Assembly (NCBI RefSeq): GCF_020509005.1
Contig: NC_063022.1
Location: 2,418,001-2,482,000 of the forward strand
Source of the DNA: Fulvia fulva
Taxonomy: Eukaryota; Ascomycota; Dothideomycetes; Mycosphaerellales; Mycosphaerellaceae
Direction: 5' to 3'
Length of the DNA stretch: 64,000 nt
Position numbers and translations under genes: made by a program. The notes under the pieces were generated by a model. The model searched no databases. It saw only the letters and a program-made list of their open reading frames with translations, and had not been told where the DNA came from. The stretch's first letter is position 1; every line of letters begins with the position of its first letter. Positions 18,571 to 31,700 of this stretch are shown one piece after another.

Positions 18571-19252
18571 TGTTCTACTATATACCTTCGTATACTATAT
18601 TAGTCCTTCCCCCTTCCCTATTACGTGTCCTAACTTCCGTATATATATATACTATACCTATTTAATAGGTTATAAGCCCGGGTTTACTTAATAGGATATT
18701 GATATACTAAGGAAGTACGACGTAGGGTATTATACCCTATACCCGGAATCCGTATAGTAATATACTAATAGACTCGGGGAGTCTACTATACGGAACGCTA
18801 CTAATAGACTCGGGGAGTCTAAGCTTATTCTAACTACCGTAGTTAAGTAGAGCTTGCTATATATCTAAGGCTACCTTCGCTATAGAAGACTTAACGAGTT
18901 ACGAGGGCCCCCGGAAGGTCGGCCCTACCCTTACTCGTAAGAACTAGAAGCGCTAATTCGTTATACTACGAGACTATCTCGAAAGCCGGGAGGTATTCTA
19001 GGTTATCGACGACTCGTCGGCTGATCTCCTAGAATGCGTTACGCCTAAGATCACTTCGAAGGTAAACGGTATAGCGAGATATACTATCTTAGTATATTTG
19101 TCCGAGGAGGACAACTAAGAAATCTTAGATATACGAGATACGAAAGAGATCTAGAAACTCCTATAGAAGAAGTATAGTAAGGTCTATAAGGCATACGTAG
19201 TAGCGCTTATAAAATAGCTAGTATCGTTTAAGCTACTAGACGATTAGACAAT
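18571..19252 (+). mobile_element. copia-3: 5' fragment of a Ty1/copia element, RIP-dead
   Basis: An LTR-like end ...CCTATTTAATA stops at 18667 and is followed by the primer-binding site GGTTATAAGCCCGGG (18668), exactly as in the two complete copia elements of the window. The region 19070-19250 reads as the copia gag (UBN2-type) segment, with recognisable ARYTIL.YLSEED....YSKVYKAYV.ALI..LVSF. The element is cut at 19253 by the ATCT tail of a minus-strand LINE-3. Its remainder is not in the window. The left LTR border is uncertain: only about 100 bp before 18667 is assigned. Confidence 0.65.
18765..18820 (+). repeat. 20-bp direct repeat in the copia-3 leader
   Basis: CTAATAGACTCGGGGAGTCT occurs at 18765-18784 and 18801-18820, 36 bp apart. 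The inner GACTC..GAGTC is a small palindrome. It lies between the primer-binding site and gag. Confidence 0.85.
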
Positions 19253-20227
19253 TAGATAGATAGATAGATTTGTTATTCCCTTGTTCTAGGACCCTATCCG
19301 GCCTATATAGGTATATATCTATTATTACATATAAAGGGAAACCCGAATAGGTGAAAACCCTTTCCGCCCCCGACTACTCCTTATCTAGATTAGCTTTCCC
19401 TCTAAACGTACGTAGTCTATATTACTACCCCGTTAGCCCCCGCTCCTAGCCGGTCTCGTCGCGCTACGTCGTACTACGTCGTGTCCTCTCTTCCTATACT
19501 ACTCCTACTAGGCGGTACTGTTCTAGCTAGCCCTTCTCTAGTATCTAGTTCGTAATACGCCGTAGGTCCTTAGCGTTATTAAGAAGTGCCCTAATCGTCC
19601 GGTTCCTCGCCTTTACTATCTACTCCCCCCTTCCTAGCGACTACCTCGGATAGACGAGGAGTACGTACCGTACGTTCTAGGAGCGATAGCCGTAGGGGTA
19701 GCTAGTATTCGTGTATCCTAGAACCTTCCTCTATAATAGGTGCCCCTAGAGGCCGATATGTTCGCTTCGTAGTTAGGTTACTATACTACTCTATACCCTC
19801 GTAAGGCGGTAGTAGATAAGCTTCGGGGGGTGCTTGACCGCGGATTTTGTAGCTAACTATTCCTTAGGTTGTCCCGCTAGCTAAGGGCGTCCACTATACC
19901 CTACAACCTAGTTGTTCTACCTCTCTTTCTATAGTTGCTCTACAAACGATTTCTTACCTTCCTATTATATTACTAGCTATTCGTCCCTTACCCGGTAGTT
20001 CGGCTCGTTTCCGGGTCAAATGCCCCTATACGCTAGTACTAATTCGCGGGCCCTTACGACTATACTAGCGATGACCTTCTATACTAGGTACTATACCGAC
20101 TTGCCTAAGTAGGAGGTCCGTAGTCCCTAGATATATAGGTCGATCGGCGGTATAGCGGTCTCGTACTTAAGCATCCTTATTAGTATCGACTTATATACCC
20201 TAGTGACCTTTCTTAGGCATTAGTTTT
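19253..20227 (-). mobile_element. LINE-3c, 3' part (minus strand), RIP-dead
   Basis: Begins at its left with the reversed ATCT tail (TAGA repeats, 19253-19269). Reverse-complement reading matches the 3' end of the other LINE-3 copies, including the segment for the C-terminal cysteine finger. It is interrupted at 20227 by copia-1 and resumes at 25761. It is pseudogenic throughout, with dense TAG stops. Confidence 0.85.
20223..20227 (+). repeat. copia-1 target duplication GTTTT, left
   Basis: GTTTT here and at 25761-25765 flank the LTRs. Removing copia-1 plus one copy restores the LINE-3 sequence seen uninterrupted at about 27790. Confidence 0.9.
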
Positions 20228-20461
20228 TGTTAAGAACATATAGGCCGTAGGACAAGTATGTGGGTGTGGGTATGTCATGTGACTAGATTACGTGACTAGG
20301 GTCTACTAGCCTATAGGCTAGTAAACATCCGGATACCTAGTATCTACCTATACTAATACCGGCGATACTATATATAGATACACGCTATCCTATTAGGTCC
20401 TTCTTCGTCTTTCGTATAATCCGCCGTCTTCTACTACTACGTAACTTATACCTATTTAATA
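20228..20461 (+). repeat. copia-1 left LTR (234 bp)
   Basis: Starts TGTTAAGAACATATAGGCC and ends CCTATTTAATA. Same length as the right LTR. The terminal CA has become TA here (RIP), while the right LTR keeps TTTAACA. Confidence 0.93.
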
Positions 20462-20499
20462 GGTTATAAACCCGGGTTAGTAACTCGGTGTTTTACTCT

Positions 20500-23400
20500 C
20501 GACAAAGTCGTATTAGAGTTATTCCTCTTTAGAACAAAAGGAAGGCAGACTAGAGGCCGTACCCGCATTGTATAGGAAGCTATAGCCGTACTATAGGTAT
20601 ATATAAGACGTAAAAGAGCCTAGTAAGGCACTATTAGACTCCGAGTTAGGGAGCCTATACTAATACCTTAGACAAGTAGGCGAGCTTACTAAGAAGAGTC
20701 GCTCTCCGGACATCGCGTTCGTATCGACTAACTGTTCATTCTAAGAGAGTCGTAGTGTCTTAGAAACCCCCTCTACTAAGAGAGTTACGCTATAGTGTCT
20801 TAGTACTAATACGATCCTTCGACTTTCCTCCCCTTCCCGGCGGATAGCCATCCTCTCCGCTATTAACCTCGCGTTCGTTTTATCCTATTTCGATCCGATC
20901 GCGTACGACCAAATACATCCTTTTACCTAAGGGTAGCTAACCTGTCCCTTAACTTACAAAAGAAAATAGAGAACGAGACTAGGTTTATAAGAAAGAGAGC
21001 AGTACCTGTTCTAATAAGAGAGAACTACGAAACATAGTTCAAGCTAATAAGAATATACCTAGTATTAAAGTAGGTTGACTAGGTCCTCGAAGATATTATT
21101 ACGGACATTCCCGCTATAACCCTATCTATAGCGACACCCTCTACATCATCGGAGTTATCCCTTCCTTTAGATTAAGCGATAAGGAAGGCATCGTACAGAC
21201 GGCATAATGTAACGGCCCTATATAAGATGTATATCTGTCTGTCGACAGATAACTAAGAGATAATATACGAGATCCGGCATACGAAGGAGTTATAGGAATG
21301 GGCTAAAGCTAAATATAAGAGAAGACTTCTCGCTACTAGAAGAAGTTTGCTTTAGCAATACACCAATTTCGTGATAACAGAGGACTAGTCAATAGATGAC
21401 GCCTAGTAGGAGCTTAGCTTAATTGTAAGGAGGGCTATTTCAATCTCGCCTTAGTTCTAAGACATTAAGACTAAGGACAGAAAGATCTAGCAACTCTTAG
21501 TAGCTCTACTAGACTCATTTGGCTCAATTCGCGATACAATTGATACCTAGGTGAATCTCTCACTACAAGACATTCTTATAATTCTTAGGGAGAAGTAAGA
21601 ATCAATAATTTATTAAGGGATAGCTATGTTCGCTAAGAAGGGTTCCTAGGGCAAGCTTACGTACTATCTCTATAGTAGTGACCATTTTATAAGCAAGTGC
21701 CTACACCTTTCTACAGCTTAGTAGGCTATTAGGAACAAGGACAAACTAGCTAGGGTTACCTACCCTACTAAGAGACAACCGTTACCACCTCGTAGGAGGT
21801 CATTATTACTAAACCTTCGTAATGTCCTTAAGGTAATAACGGACCTTACAAAGCAGATAAAGGAGAGCCGCAAGCCAAAGGCCTCCTCTAGTAAGCCTAT
21901 AAGGGCCTATACGACCTAGGAAGACGTATCAGACCCTAAGATACTATTAGAAGACGATGATGTTAATAAGGTTGCCTATTCTACTATAGAAGCTAAAGGT
22001 AAGTACCCCTTGTCCGAGTGGTTGCTTAACTCTTATGTATCATTATATATAACTGACCAAGATTCACTATTTAGGACACTAAAGCCTCTTTAAAAGAGGA
22101 AGTGGATCAAGGTTGGGGGTGGCTATCTACAAGCTATATATATAGGAAGTGCAGTAATAGGTAGTCCTTCTAGAAAGCAAATTGTCTTAGAAAATGTCCT
22201 GTTTGTTCCTAGCCTTAGAGTTAGTCTTGTTTCGTGGAATCAGTTTAGCTAATAGTTTGCTATCTAACTACCTAGTTTCACCCTAAAATCCTTGTCTAGT
22301 AAACCCGTTGTCTAGACTAAACTTCGAGGAGGAGTACCGTTTATCTACTCGATCTCGGAAATTCTTAAGCCATAGTATGCTAGTATACTCTCTTAAGAAC
22401 GTGACGGTACCGCTATAGCTAACACTAAGTCCGAAGATCAGTAGGAGCTATAGTATAGAAGATATACACACCTTGGCAAGGGACTACTAAGAAACCTATA
22501 TAGAGTCACTGATAAGAAAGATCCTATTCCTGTTCCTTCTGAACACTAGAATTGCAAGGTCTGCTCCCTTATAAATATAAGGAAGTTCAAAGGACCTACT
22601 ATAGAGAGGAAAGGGGAGAGGCTAGCCCTCATCTCTATTGACATCTATGGGCCTTTTTAGGGCGTAGTCTCTAGGCTAGGATACAAATATTGGCTTGAGA
22701 TTGTAGACAACTTCTCTAGGAAGAAGTGGGTAATCCCTTTAAAGGCTAGGAGCAACGCTCCTGTAGCCCTACGGGATTAGAAGGTCTAGGCAGAACGGCA
22801 GTCAAGGTACTTTCTATCTACGATCCGTAGTGATAGTGTAAAGGAAATTCTCGCCTTGCTAAAAGAGTAGGAGAAGGAGTTTAGCACTTAGATAGACACA
22901 ACTGATGCCTATAACTCTCTTCAAAATGGACCTATAGAAAGGTCAATTCAAGCCTCTAAGAACACAGTCCGGGCTATACTTAAAGACTCTAGCATGCCAG
23001 TTGAGTTCTAGCTAGAAGCTTTATAAGCACAGACTGTAATCAGAAACAGACTGCCTAATAGTCCGATCATTAATAGTATTGCTCTTTACTAGAAGAAGCC
23101 TTTACTAGCTAAGTACCGTTAGTCGACCATTTCCGCGTCTAGGGATACAAAGCTATAGTCTATATAGACCTAAGAGCCTAACCTTAAGGCTTAAGGAGAG
23201 ACAAGTTGATAAACCGAGGAAAAGAAGCCGTGTTTATAGGCTACTTAGAAAACACTATAAAACAATAGCTGTTCTAGGATCCTAATATAAAAGCAATAAA
23301 ATCGTATAGTCACGTCGACTAGTTTAAGAATAAGAAGGGGGGAGATATAGATCTTGGTATCACCTTTACTAACTAGCCGAGTCGAGCGCTATAGCGCAAT

Positions 23401-25490
23401 CCTATTAGGAGGAAGCCCTTTAGGGCGAAATTTTCCGATAGGGGATTATTAGAGACACCGTTACGAAGGCTAGGAGAAAATATTAAGGCGGTTTTAACAC
23501 TGTCGAAGGCCGATAACGGTGGATCTATACAGAACCTACCTAAGTCATTAACACTACAGTAACCGCTATTTATACAACTTCCCCCTCCCCTAAAGGACAT
23601 TAGGGAATACTAGAAGTTTAGAGATCAGGGTACTCTAATAAAAGAAAAAGAAGATGTCGTTCAGTTCGACCTATCCGAATACCTAGCGCCACCTTAGGTT
23701 ATAGGTAACAAGAGGTCAAGGGGGGACGGAGATAATAACTCTAAAGAGTATAAGGCTAAACACTATAAGGCTCTTATTGCCTAGATGTTCTATCTAGACC
23801 CTACAATAAGCTAGGTAGAGGAGATTCTGAACGACGTAGAAGAATATACATTTGCTACTGTTAGGCAGGCCATAGCCTATTAGCAGGAAGTGCTAATCCC
23901 AAAGTCCTATAAGGTAGCCGTAGGAGACCCCGAATAGGGACATATATAGAGAGAGGCAATTGAGAACGAACTTATTGCCTTAGTAAGCAATAACACCTAG
24001 GAAGCAGTTGTACCGCCAAAGGGTACGAATCTAATTACTTCTAGGTAGGTCTTTAATGTGAAAAGAATGATTAGTAGAGCTATTAAGAAGTTCAAGGCAA
24101 GACTAGTTATAAGAGGGTTTTTATAGAAATATAGGGTTGACTTCGAAGAGACCTTTATACCTACTGTTAGACATAATACTCTCCGAGTATTCATAGTAGT
24201 AGTGTATAAGAGAGATCTCGAGATGTACCTAGTGGATGTGAATAATGCTTTTATCTAAAGTAGCCTTCTTGAAGACATCTATATAATCCTACCCCTAGGA
24301 GTTAAAGCACCTTCAAATATAGTGTTTAAGGTCCTACGAAGCCTTTATAGGCTTAAGCAAGCAGCTAGAGACTAGAACAAGCTCTATATTACGAAGCTAG
24401 AGAAGATTAGATTTACCTAGTCCTAGGTAGATCTATACCTACTTATCTATACGGATAGAGACCTTATAGTCCTTACCTATATAGATGACATACCTATTAT
24501 AGCTCCGAAGCTGTTAGATGTTTAGTGGTTTAAGGCTAAGCTTAGAAAAGTGTTTAAGATTAAAGATCTTAGTGAACCTACGAAGATCCTTAGAATAAGG
24601 ATTATAAGAGACAGGTCCTAAGGCACTTTAAAGCTTAATTAAGGACACTATGTCTATGCTAACTTAGCCAAGATGAACATAGCTAGAGAGAAGGCTACGC
24701 CAACCTACTTACCTATAGAGAGCTACGAGCATTTAGTGCCTACGGCACCTATAGATAAGAGGTATAACAAACAGGATTACTAGAGCCACAATAGTACCTA
24801 GATATGGCCAATAACAATAACAAGGCCAGACTTAGCATTCCCCCTTAGAAGAATTAGCTCATTTGTTACTAATCCCTCGTAGTAGTATATAAAGGCTTTG
24901 AAGAAGCTCTCCCGATACCTACGGTCGTACCTAGACCTAGGTCTTATATATAGAAAGGGAGGGGGCAATCTCTAGGGATACTCGGACTCTGACTACGCTA
25001 TAGACAAAGTGGATAGAGTCTCAATTCTAGGATACGTGTAGTTCCTTTATAGATCACCTATGTCCTAGATAAGTAGGAAGCAGAAGTCTATTACAATATT
25101 AATAAAAGAAGCTAAGTTTATAGCTATAAACGTAGCCGTGAAGTAGTCACAATTTCTTGCTACTGTCCTTAGGGAAATGGGGTGCCTAGAACTAGTAGGA
25201 AAGAGCTCTTTCTAGCCGAGTATAAGGGCAAGTAAGGGCACTATTAACAAGCTAAGGCTAGTTAAGCTTATAGGTAACAACTAAGCCGCTTTGATACTTA
25301 TTAAAGATGCCTATATATATCAAAGGTCAAAGCATATTGATGTTGTATATAACTATATTAGACATCTCTAGTGGTAGAAGAAGATTGTAGTAGACTACTA
25401 CTATATAAAGGACATAGCTACTAATAGGTTAATAAAGCCCCTTAATAGCTAGTAGTTCTAAAACTTTATAAGGCAGCTCTAGCTTACGTA
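20500..25490 (+). pseudogene. copia-1 gag-pol polyprotein relic
   Basis: Domain order gag, protease, integrase, reverse transcriptase, RNase H is readable through many TAG stops. Landmarks: gag knuckle remnant SSDHFISKC (about 21670-21700); a protease segment SEWLLNSY.SLYITDQ (about 22012-22060, active Asp changed to Asn); integrase with YKYWLEIVDNFSRKKW (about 22683-22730) and NSLQNGPIERSIQ (about 22912-22950); RT with VDVNNAF (about 24235) and YIDDIPI (about 24478-24498); and an RNase H end near 25450. This is RIP loss of function; the protein cannot be made. Confidence 0.88.
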
Positions 25491-25526
25491 AAGGGATTGT
25501 AGGAGACTATATAGCCTAAGTGGGAG

Positions 25527-25760
25527 TGTTAAGAACATATAGGCCGTAGGACAAGTATGTAGGTATAGGTGTGTTATATAACTAGATCACGTGACTAGGG
25601 TCTACTAGCCTATAGGCTAGTAAACATCTAGACACCTAGCATCTACCTATACTAATACCGGCGATACTATATATAGATATACGCTATCCTATTAGGTCCT
25701 TCTTCGTCTTTCGTGTGATCCGCCGTCTTCTACTACTACGTAACTCGTACCTATTTAACA
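25527..25760 (+). repeat. copia-1 right LTR (234 bp)
   Basis: Begins TGTTAAGAACATATAGGCC after a purine tract and ends TTTAACA. It differs from the left LTR mostly by CA/TG versus TA transitions. Confidence 0.93.
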
Positions 25761-26727
25761 GTTTTAGATCTTCGCTAGCGGCGCGACGAGTCCCTTCGAT
25801 AGGTAGGCCCTCTCGCCTAAGGACTATACTTAGCTACTATAGGTAAGGACTAGCCGTATAATAGCCGTATATAGAAGTCGTAACTACCGGAAGTCCGCCC
25901 TCTATATAGACGTAGTAAGCCTCTAGTATAATGCTATATTCTGTTTAGCTTTCCGTAATATTACCTATACGTACTTCCTCTACCGTAGCGCCGGGTCTAC
26001 CTATAGTCCGAGGAGCCTAAGCTAATTTGCCGGGCTAGTCGTATACCCCTATATATAGATAGAAGCTTATATATTATAGAACCGTAGCCGGCGCGTAAAG
26101 TGTATTAGATTGTACTTTTCTAGGGCAAACCGAGCCCCGTGCCTCCTAGCCTAGTCCTCGTAGATCTTGTGCTTCTCTTCTAGTAGCCTATAGTTCTCCT
26201 TAGTCGAGGAAGACTACGCTAGGATGTTCGTGTCGTCTACGAAGCCGCTCGTAGCGGTGTTCTAGGATTCTAGGGCTAGGAGTAGCGTCGCTATAAAGAA
26301 GAGGAATAGAATAGGTACTAGCGTTAAGCCTTACGGGATTCCGGTATAGACTACTTAAAATAGGCTTCTATACTAGCCGACTAGGATCGACGTGCTACGG
26401 CTTTAGAGGTAGGACCGTACGAAGTTGACAAGCTACTTAGGGAGTCCTTTCGACCTTAGGATATAGAGTAGCCGCGGGTATAATACGTAGTCGAAGGCTC
26501 CCGATATGTCTAGGCTAAGTAAGGAAGCTACCTTGTCCCTATTCTTATACTAGATAGCCTTTACCTAAGAGGTGATAAGTTCTATCGCGGATAGCGTCGA
26601 TCGCTATAGGCGCGTACCTATCTAGGTGTCCGGGAGTAGGGAGTGTTCCTCTACCGCCTCGGAGAGTCTCGTTATAACTAGCTTCTTAAGCGCCTTCCTA
26701 AGAGTATTAAGGAGCGTAATTAGGCGG
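25761..26727 (-). mobile_element. LINE-3c, 5'-ward part (minus strand), RIP-dead
   Basis: Continues the minus-strand LINE-3 after copia-1. Reverse reading covers the RT domain, including the GFVDD box (about 26225-26245). It ends abruptly at 26727, where the sequence switches to a plus-strand LINE-3 copy. Confidence 0.85.
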
Positions 26728-28754
26728 CGCCTGCCTATAGACCGGATACTACCCGATAGTATTTAAACAATCGACGATAGTGGTCCTACGTAAGCCGTAG
26801 AAGGAAGACTATACGTAGGTAAAGTCGTACCGCCTAATTGCGCTCCTTAACACTCTTAGGAAGGCGCTTAAGAAGCTAGTTATAACGAGACTCTCCGAGG
26901 CGGTAGAGGAACACTCCCTACTCCCGGACACCTAGATAGGTGCGCGCCTATAGCGATCGACGCTATGCGCGATAGAACTTATCACCTCTTAGGTAAAGGC
27001 TATCTAGTATAAGAATAGGGATAAGGTGGCTTCCTTACTTAGCCTAGACATATCGGGAGCCTTCGACTACGTATTATACCCGCGGCTACTCTATATCCTA
27101 AGGTCGAAAGGACTCCCTAAGTGGCTTGTCAACTTCGTACGGTCCTACCTCTAAAACCGTAGTACGTCGATCCTAGTCGGCTAGTATAGAAGCCTATTTT
27201 AAGTAGTCTATACCGGAATCCCGTAAGGCTTAACGCTAGTACCTATTCTGTTCCTCTTCTTTATAGCGACGCTACTCCTAGCCCTAGAATCCTAGAACAC
27301 CGCTACGAGCGGCTTCGTAGACGACATAAACATCCTAGCGTAGTCTTCCTCGACTAAGGAGAACTATAGGCTACTAGAAGAGAAGCATAAGATCTACGAG
27401 GACTAGGCTAGGAGGCACGGGGCTCGGTTTGCCCTAGAAAAGTACAATCTAATACACTTTACGCGCCGGCTACGGTTCTACAATATATAAGCTTCTATCT
27501 ATATATAGGGATATACGACTAACCTAGTAAATCAGCTTAGGATCCTCGGACTATAGGTAGACCCGGCGCTACGGTAGAGGAAGTACGTATAGGTAATATT
27601 ACGGAAAGCTAAATAGAATATAGCATTATACTAGAGGCTTACTACGTCTATATAGAGGGCGGACTTCCGGTAGTCACGATTTCTATATACGGCTATTATA
27701 CGGCTAGTCCTTACCTATAGTAGCTAAGTATAGTCCTTAGGCGAGAGGGCCTACCTATCGAAGGGACTCGTCGCGCCGCTAGCGAAGATCTAAAACTAAT
27801 GCCTAAGGAAGGTTACCGGGGCATATAGGTCGATACTAACGAGGATACTTAAGTACGAGACCGCTATACCGCCGATCGACCTATATATCTAGGGACTACG
27901 GACCTCCTACTTAGGCAAGTCGGTATAGTACCTAGTATAGAAGGTCATCGCTAGTATAGTCGTAAGGGTCCGCGAATCAGTACTAGCGTATAGGGGCATT
28001 TGACCCGGAAACGAGCCGAACTACCGGGTAAGGGACGAATAGCTAGTAATATAATAGGAAGGTAAGAAATCGTTTGTAGAGCAACTATAGAAAGAGAGGT
28101 AGAACAACTAGGTTGTAGGGTATAGTAGACGCCCTTAGCTAGCGGGACAACCTAAGGAATAGTTAGCTACAAAATCCGCGGTTAAGCACCCCCCGAAGCT
28201 TATCTACTACCGCCTTACGAGGGTATAGAGTAGTATAGTAACCTAACTACGAAGCGAACATATCGGCCTCTAGGGGCACCTATTATAGAGGAAGGTTCTA
28301 GGATACACGAATACTAGCTACCCCTACGGCTATCGCTTCTAGAACGTACGGTACGTACTCCTCGTCTATCCGAGGTAGTCGCTAGGAAGGGGGGAGTAGA
28401 TAGTAAAGGCGAGGAACCGGACGATTAGGGTACTTCTTAATAACGCTAAGGACCTACGGCGTATTACGAACTAGATACTAGAGAAGGGCTAGCTAGAACA
28501 GTACCGCCTAGTAGGAGTAGTGTAGGAAGAGAGGACATAACGTAGCGCGACGAGACCGGCTAGGAGCGGGGGCTAACGGGGTAGTAACATAGACTACGTA
28601 CGTTTAGAGGGAAAGCTAAACTAGATAAGGAGTAGTCGGAGGCGGGAAGGGTTTTCACCTATTCGGGTTTCCCTTTGTATATAACAATAGATATATACCT
28701 ATATAGGCCGGATAGGGTCCTAGAATAGGGGAATGACAAATCTATCTATCTATA
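26728..28754 (+). mobile_element. LINE-3d, 5'-truncated plus-strand copy, RIP-dead
   Basis: Starts inside the RT domain (equivalent to 34499 of LINE-3a) and runs to the ATCT tail at 28740-28754. RT landmarks LDISGAFDY (about 27048) and GFVDD (about 27308-27322) and the C-terminal finger region are readable between stops. Head-to-head with LINE-3c, it forms a large inverted repeat. Confidence 0.87.
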
Positions 28755-31700
28755 TCCGTCGGGCGGCTAAACTAGTACGGCTATATAGAGGCTTAGGGTA
28801 TATAGCGACATCCTTGTTCTAACGCTTATTATAGAGACTTCTATCCGTTATTATCTTTATAGAAGTAGGTATACGCGGTTCTATAGTAGCCCTAGCGTAT
28901 TAAGTATCCGAGCCTATATCTATAGCGTTCATTTCTATAGAGCTTTATAGGTCAACTATAGGCGTGTCGAACTCTATCGCACTTATATTAAGTCTTGTCG
29001 AGCGGCGTAACGTCCTTACTTATAGCTTAGACGCCGTTACGGGCGTATTAGTTTACGGTATAACTACCGATATAGACGTACTCGCGTTCTCCGTAGGTAA
29101 CTACCTAGACTTAGTATAAGATCGTAGTATACTAGTAACTCGGTCCTTATTAGGTACCTAGTCGTACGGCGGCTTAAAGTCGGCGGGTATAGACTTCGTC
29201 GGAAAGTTGTAGTAGAAGTCTATAATAGAGGCGGCTACTCCTACTAATACTTCTACTATCTCCTAGCTCGGCTCGCGGTATCCTTTCTACTTTACTAGGT
29301 ACTTATACTCGTCTTACTTCGGTAGTAAGTGTTTTAGTAGTCTTCCCTTTAGCTTGAAATATTTCCTATCGAGTATATCCTCTACGAAGTACTCTTCGGA
29401 TGTTTCGCCGTCGTCGTCGCGGGTGATCTCGATTAGAGGCGGCGGTACTAGGATCTGTCTAGGTTCGGGGTTATTAGTAGCTAGTTATAGGAGCGAGGCG
29501 TAGAAAGTGTTATAGAGATTGCCTAACTAATCGGGTATTATAACGCGGTAAGTATTTTATAATACGGGAGTACTACGGTGATCTCGTACGGCCCTACGTT
29601 CTTAATGTCGAGCTTCTTAGACGGGCGTGTTATTGACTAGTTAGTAGTATTAATATAAACTTCGTCGCCGATGTTATAATTCGGAGGTAGCTAGCGATAT
29701 ACGTTTATAAAATCTGCTTATAATACTTAGGCTAACACAATTTCTTGCCTTAGATATACGTATATCTAGTTTATACGCTTAGCAAACGCATTCGTAGATT
29801 CTATATCGAGTCGTTACTTATAGGGCATAAGCTTTATAGGGGTGGTTAGACTAGTATCTATAAATTCTAGGTTACGACCGGTATTAGCGTAGAAGGGTAA
29901 TACTCTAGTAGTAGCTAATATATAATTATTAGTAGTAAACTCGGTAAGTAGTAACTAATTAACCTAATTATCTTAGGCGTAGTTAATATAGGCCCTAAGG
30001 TAACGTTCTATAACCTTATTCGTATTTTTAGACTATCTATCGGATTCTAGGTAAAAGGCCGTTAATAGTCGTTATTAAATACCGAGTAGGGAGCAAACTC
30101 GTCTCTAGAACGTAGACGTCTACTAGGAGCCCCGATCCGAGACGATGCTCTTAGGAATGCTATAACGTACGAAGATATAGCGGATGAAGATATATACGAT
30201 ATATAGGGCGTCTATCTATAGTACTAGGATTAGGTATCTCTCCTTAGTAAGCCTATCCGTAACTATAAGGACATTCTTATATGTTTATCTATCGGTTAAG
30301 CTCTTACGGGCAAATCTATAACGAAGTCAATAGCGATATCCTCCTATACTCCGAAGGGTGCCGGTAATAGTATAAGGAGGCCCTAATACTACTAATTTAA
30401 CGGAACCGTTATTCTATATATAACATAATTACGGACGAATCTCTTAATCGTTTATACTATACGTAGCTAGCGGTAGTATCTACTAATCAACTCGAATGTC
30501 TTTTTACGGCCGGGATGCCTAGCCGCGGGTATATCGTAGAAACGTTTCGTAATTAGAGTACGAAGTTCTACTACGCTAGTAACTTCTAGGACAAATAAGC
30601 TATATCCTCCGTAGGCGTCCTTTATATAGATTATACTATCTTCTACTTTAGACGTACGATCGTCGATCTTATATTTACGTAATAGGGGTACTTACTAGTT
30701 CTAGGATAGCTATTATATAGTAGCCTAAACGGTCTCTTTGTTATATAGAGCCTTAACTTATATAAGTAAGTCCTACTATACTGCCTACTATACTACCTCC
30801 CCCTCCCGTAGCTCGCTTAAATTGAGCTTAATATCGAGGCGAGCGGGCGGTAGGATGACCTAGCTCTAATACTATAGACGTAGATCGCTTAGATTCGACG
30901 GTAGATCTTACGATCGTCTAGTAAGGCTATTAGGCTTTATGCCCTATATACCTAGACGATAGGTGATTTTAAATACGAACTGTACTAGAAACTATACCTA
31001 GCGTACCTACCGTCTATTAAGTTGGTTCGTACTTATAAAGTATTCTAGGTTCTTATGATCGGAGTAGATAATGACGGAATTGTTATCTATATCCTTCGTA
31101 TTCTCGAAATCGGTGTCTATATTATCGTCTAAGTTGACGGTGAGCTTAGGTCTCTATTCTTCGAAGGCGAGGACGATAGTTAATAGTTCCTTGTCGTAAA
31201 TCTCGTAGTTATACTCCTATAGTAACATCTTCTTAGACATGTATACTACCGGTCTCTAGACGTCTCCGTATTTCTATAAAATTACTACCGTAGTAACGGA
31301 ATCTAAGGCATCTATTTCGACTATAGTTTCTAACCCTAGTACGAAGTGTACGAGTACCGTGTCCGTTAAGAATGTATCTTTTAATCCTTAGAAGGCTGCT
31401 TCGTATTCTATTATCTAAACGAATAGTATCGGCTTACTATTCTTACTAGTCTTTATTAAATTCGTAAGGGGTATATAGATTTTGGAGAAGTTCTATATAA
31501 ACCTTCGATAGAAGTTTCTAAACCTAAGGAATGCTTATATATCCTTTAGGCATATTAGAGTAAGCTAGTTCTTAACTACGTCGACCTTTTCCGGGTCTAT
31601 ACGGATACCGTCCACTCCTATAATAACACTAAGGTACTTCGTCTCTGTTTAGTAGAACTCGTATTTATCGATGTCTAATTATAGGCCGGCATTACGTATA

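Larger units (their letters stand above)
20228..25760 (+). mobile_element. copia-1: complete Ty1/copia element, RIP-dead
   Basis: 5.5 kb, with both 234-bp LTRs (20228-20461 and 25527-25760), a 5-bp target duplication GTTTT, a primer-binding site GGTTATAAACCCGGG right after the left LTR, and a purine-rich tract GTGGGAG just before the right LTR. The internal region is one long degenerate gag-pol. The intact form of the primer site would be GGTTATGAGCCC, complementary to the anticodon arm of initiator tRNA-Met, a known half-tRNA priming mode of copia elements. Confidence 0.93.
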
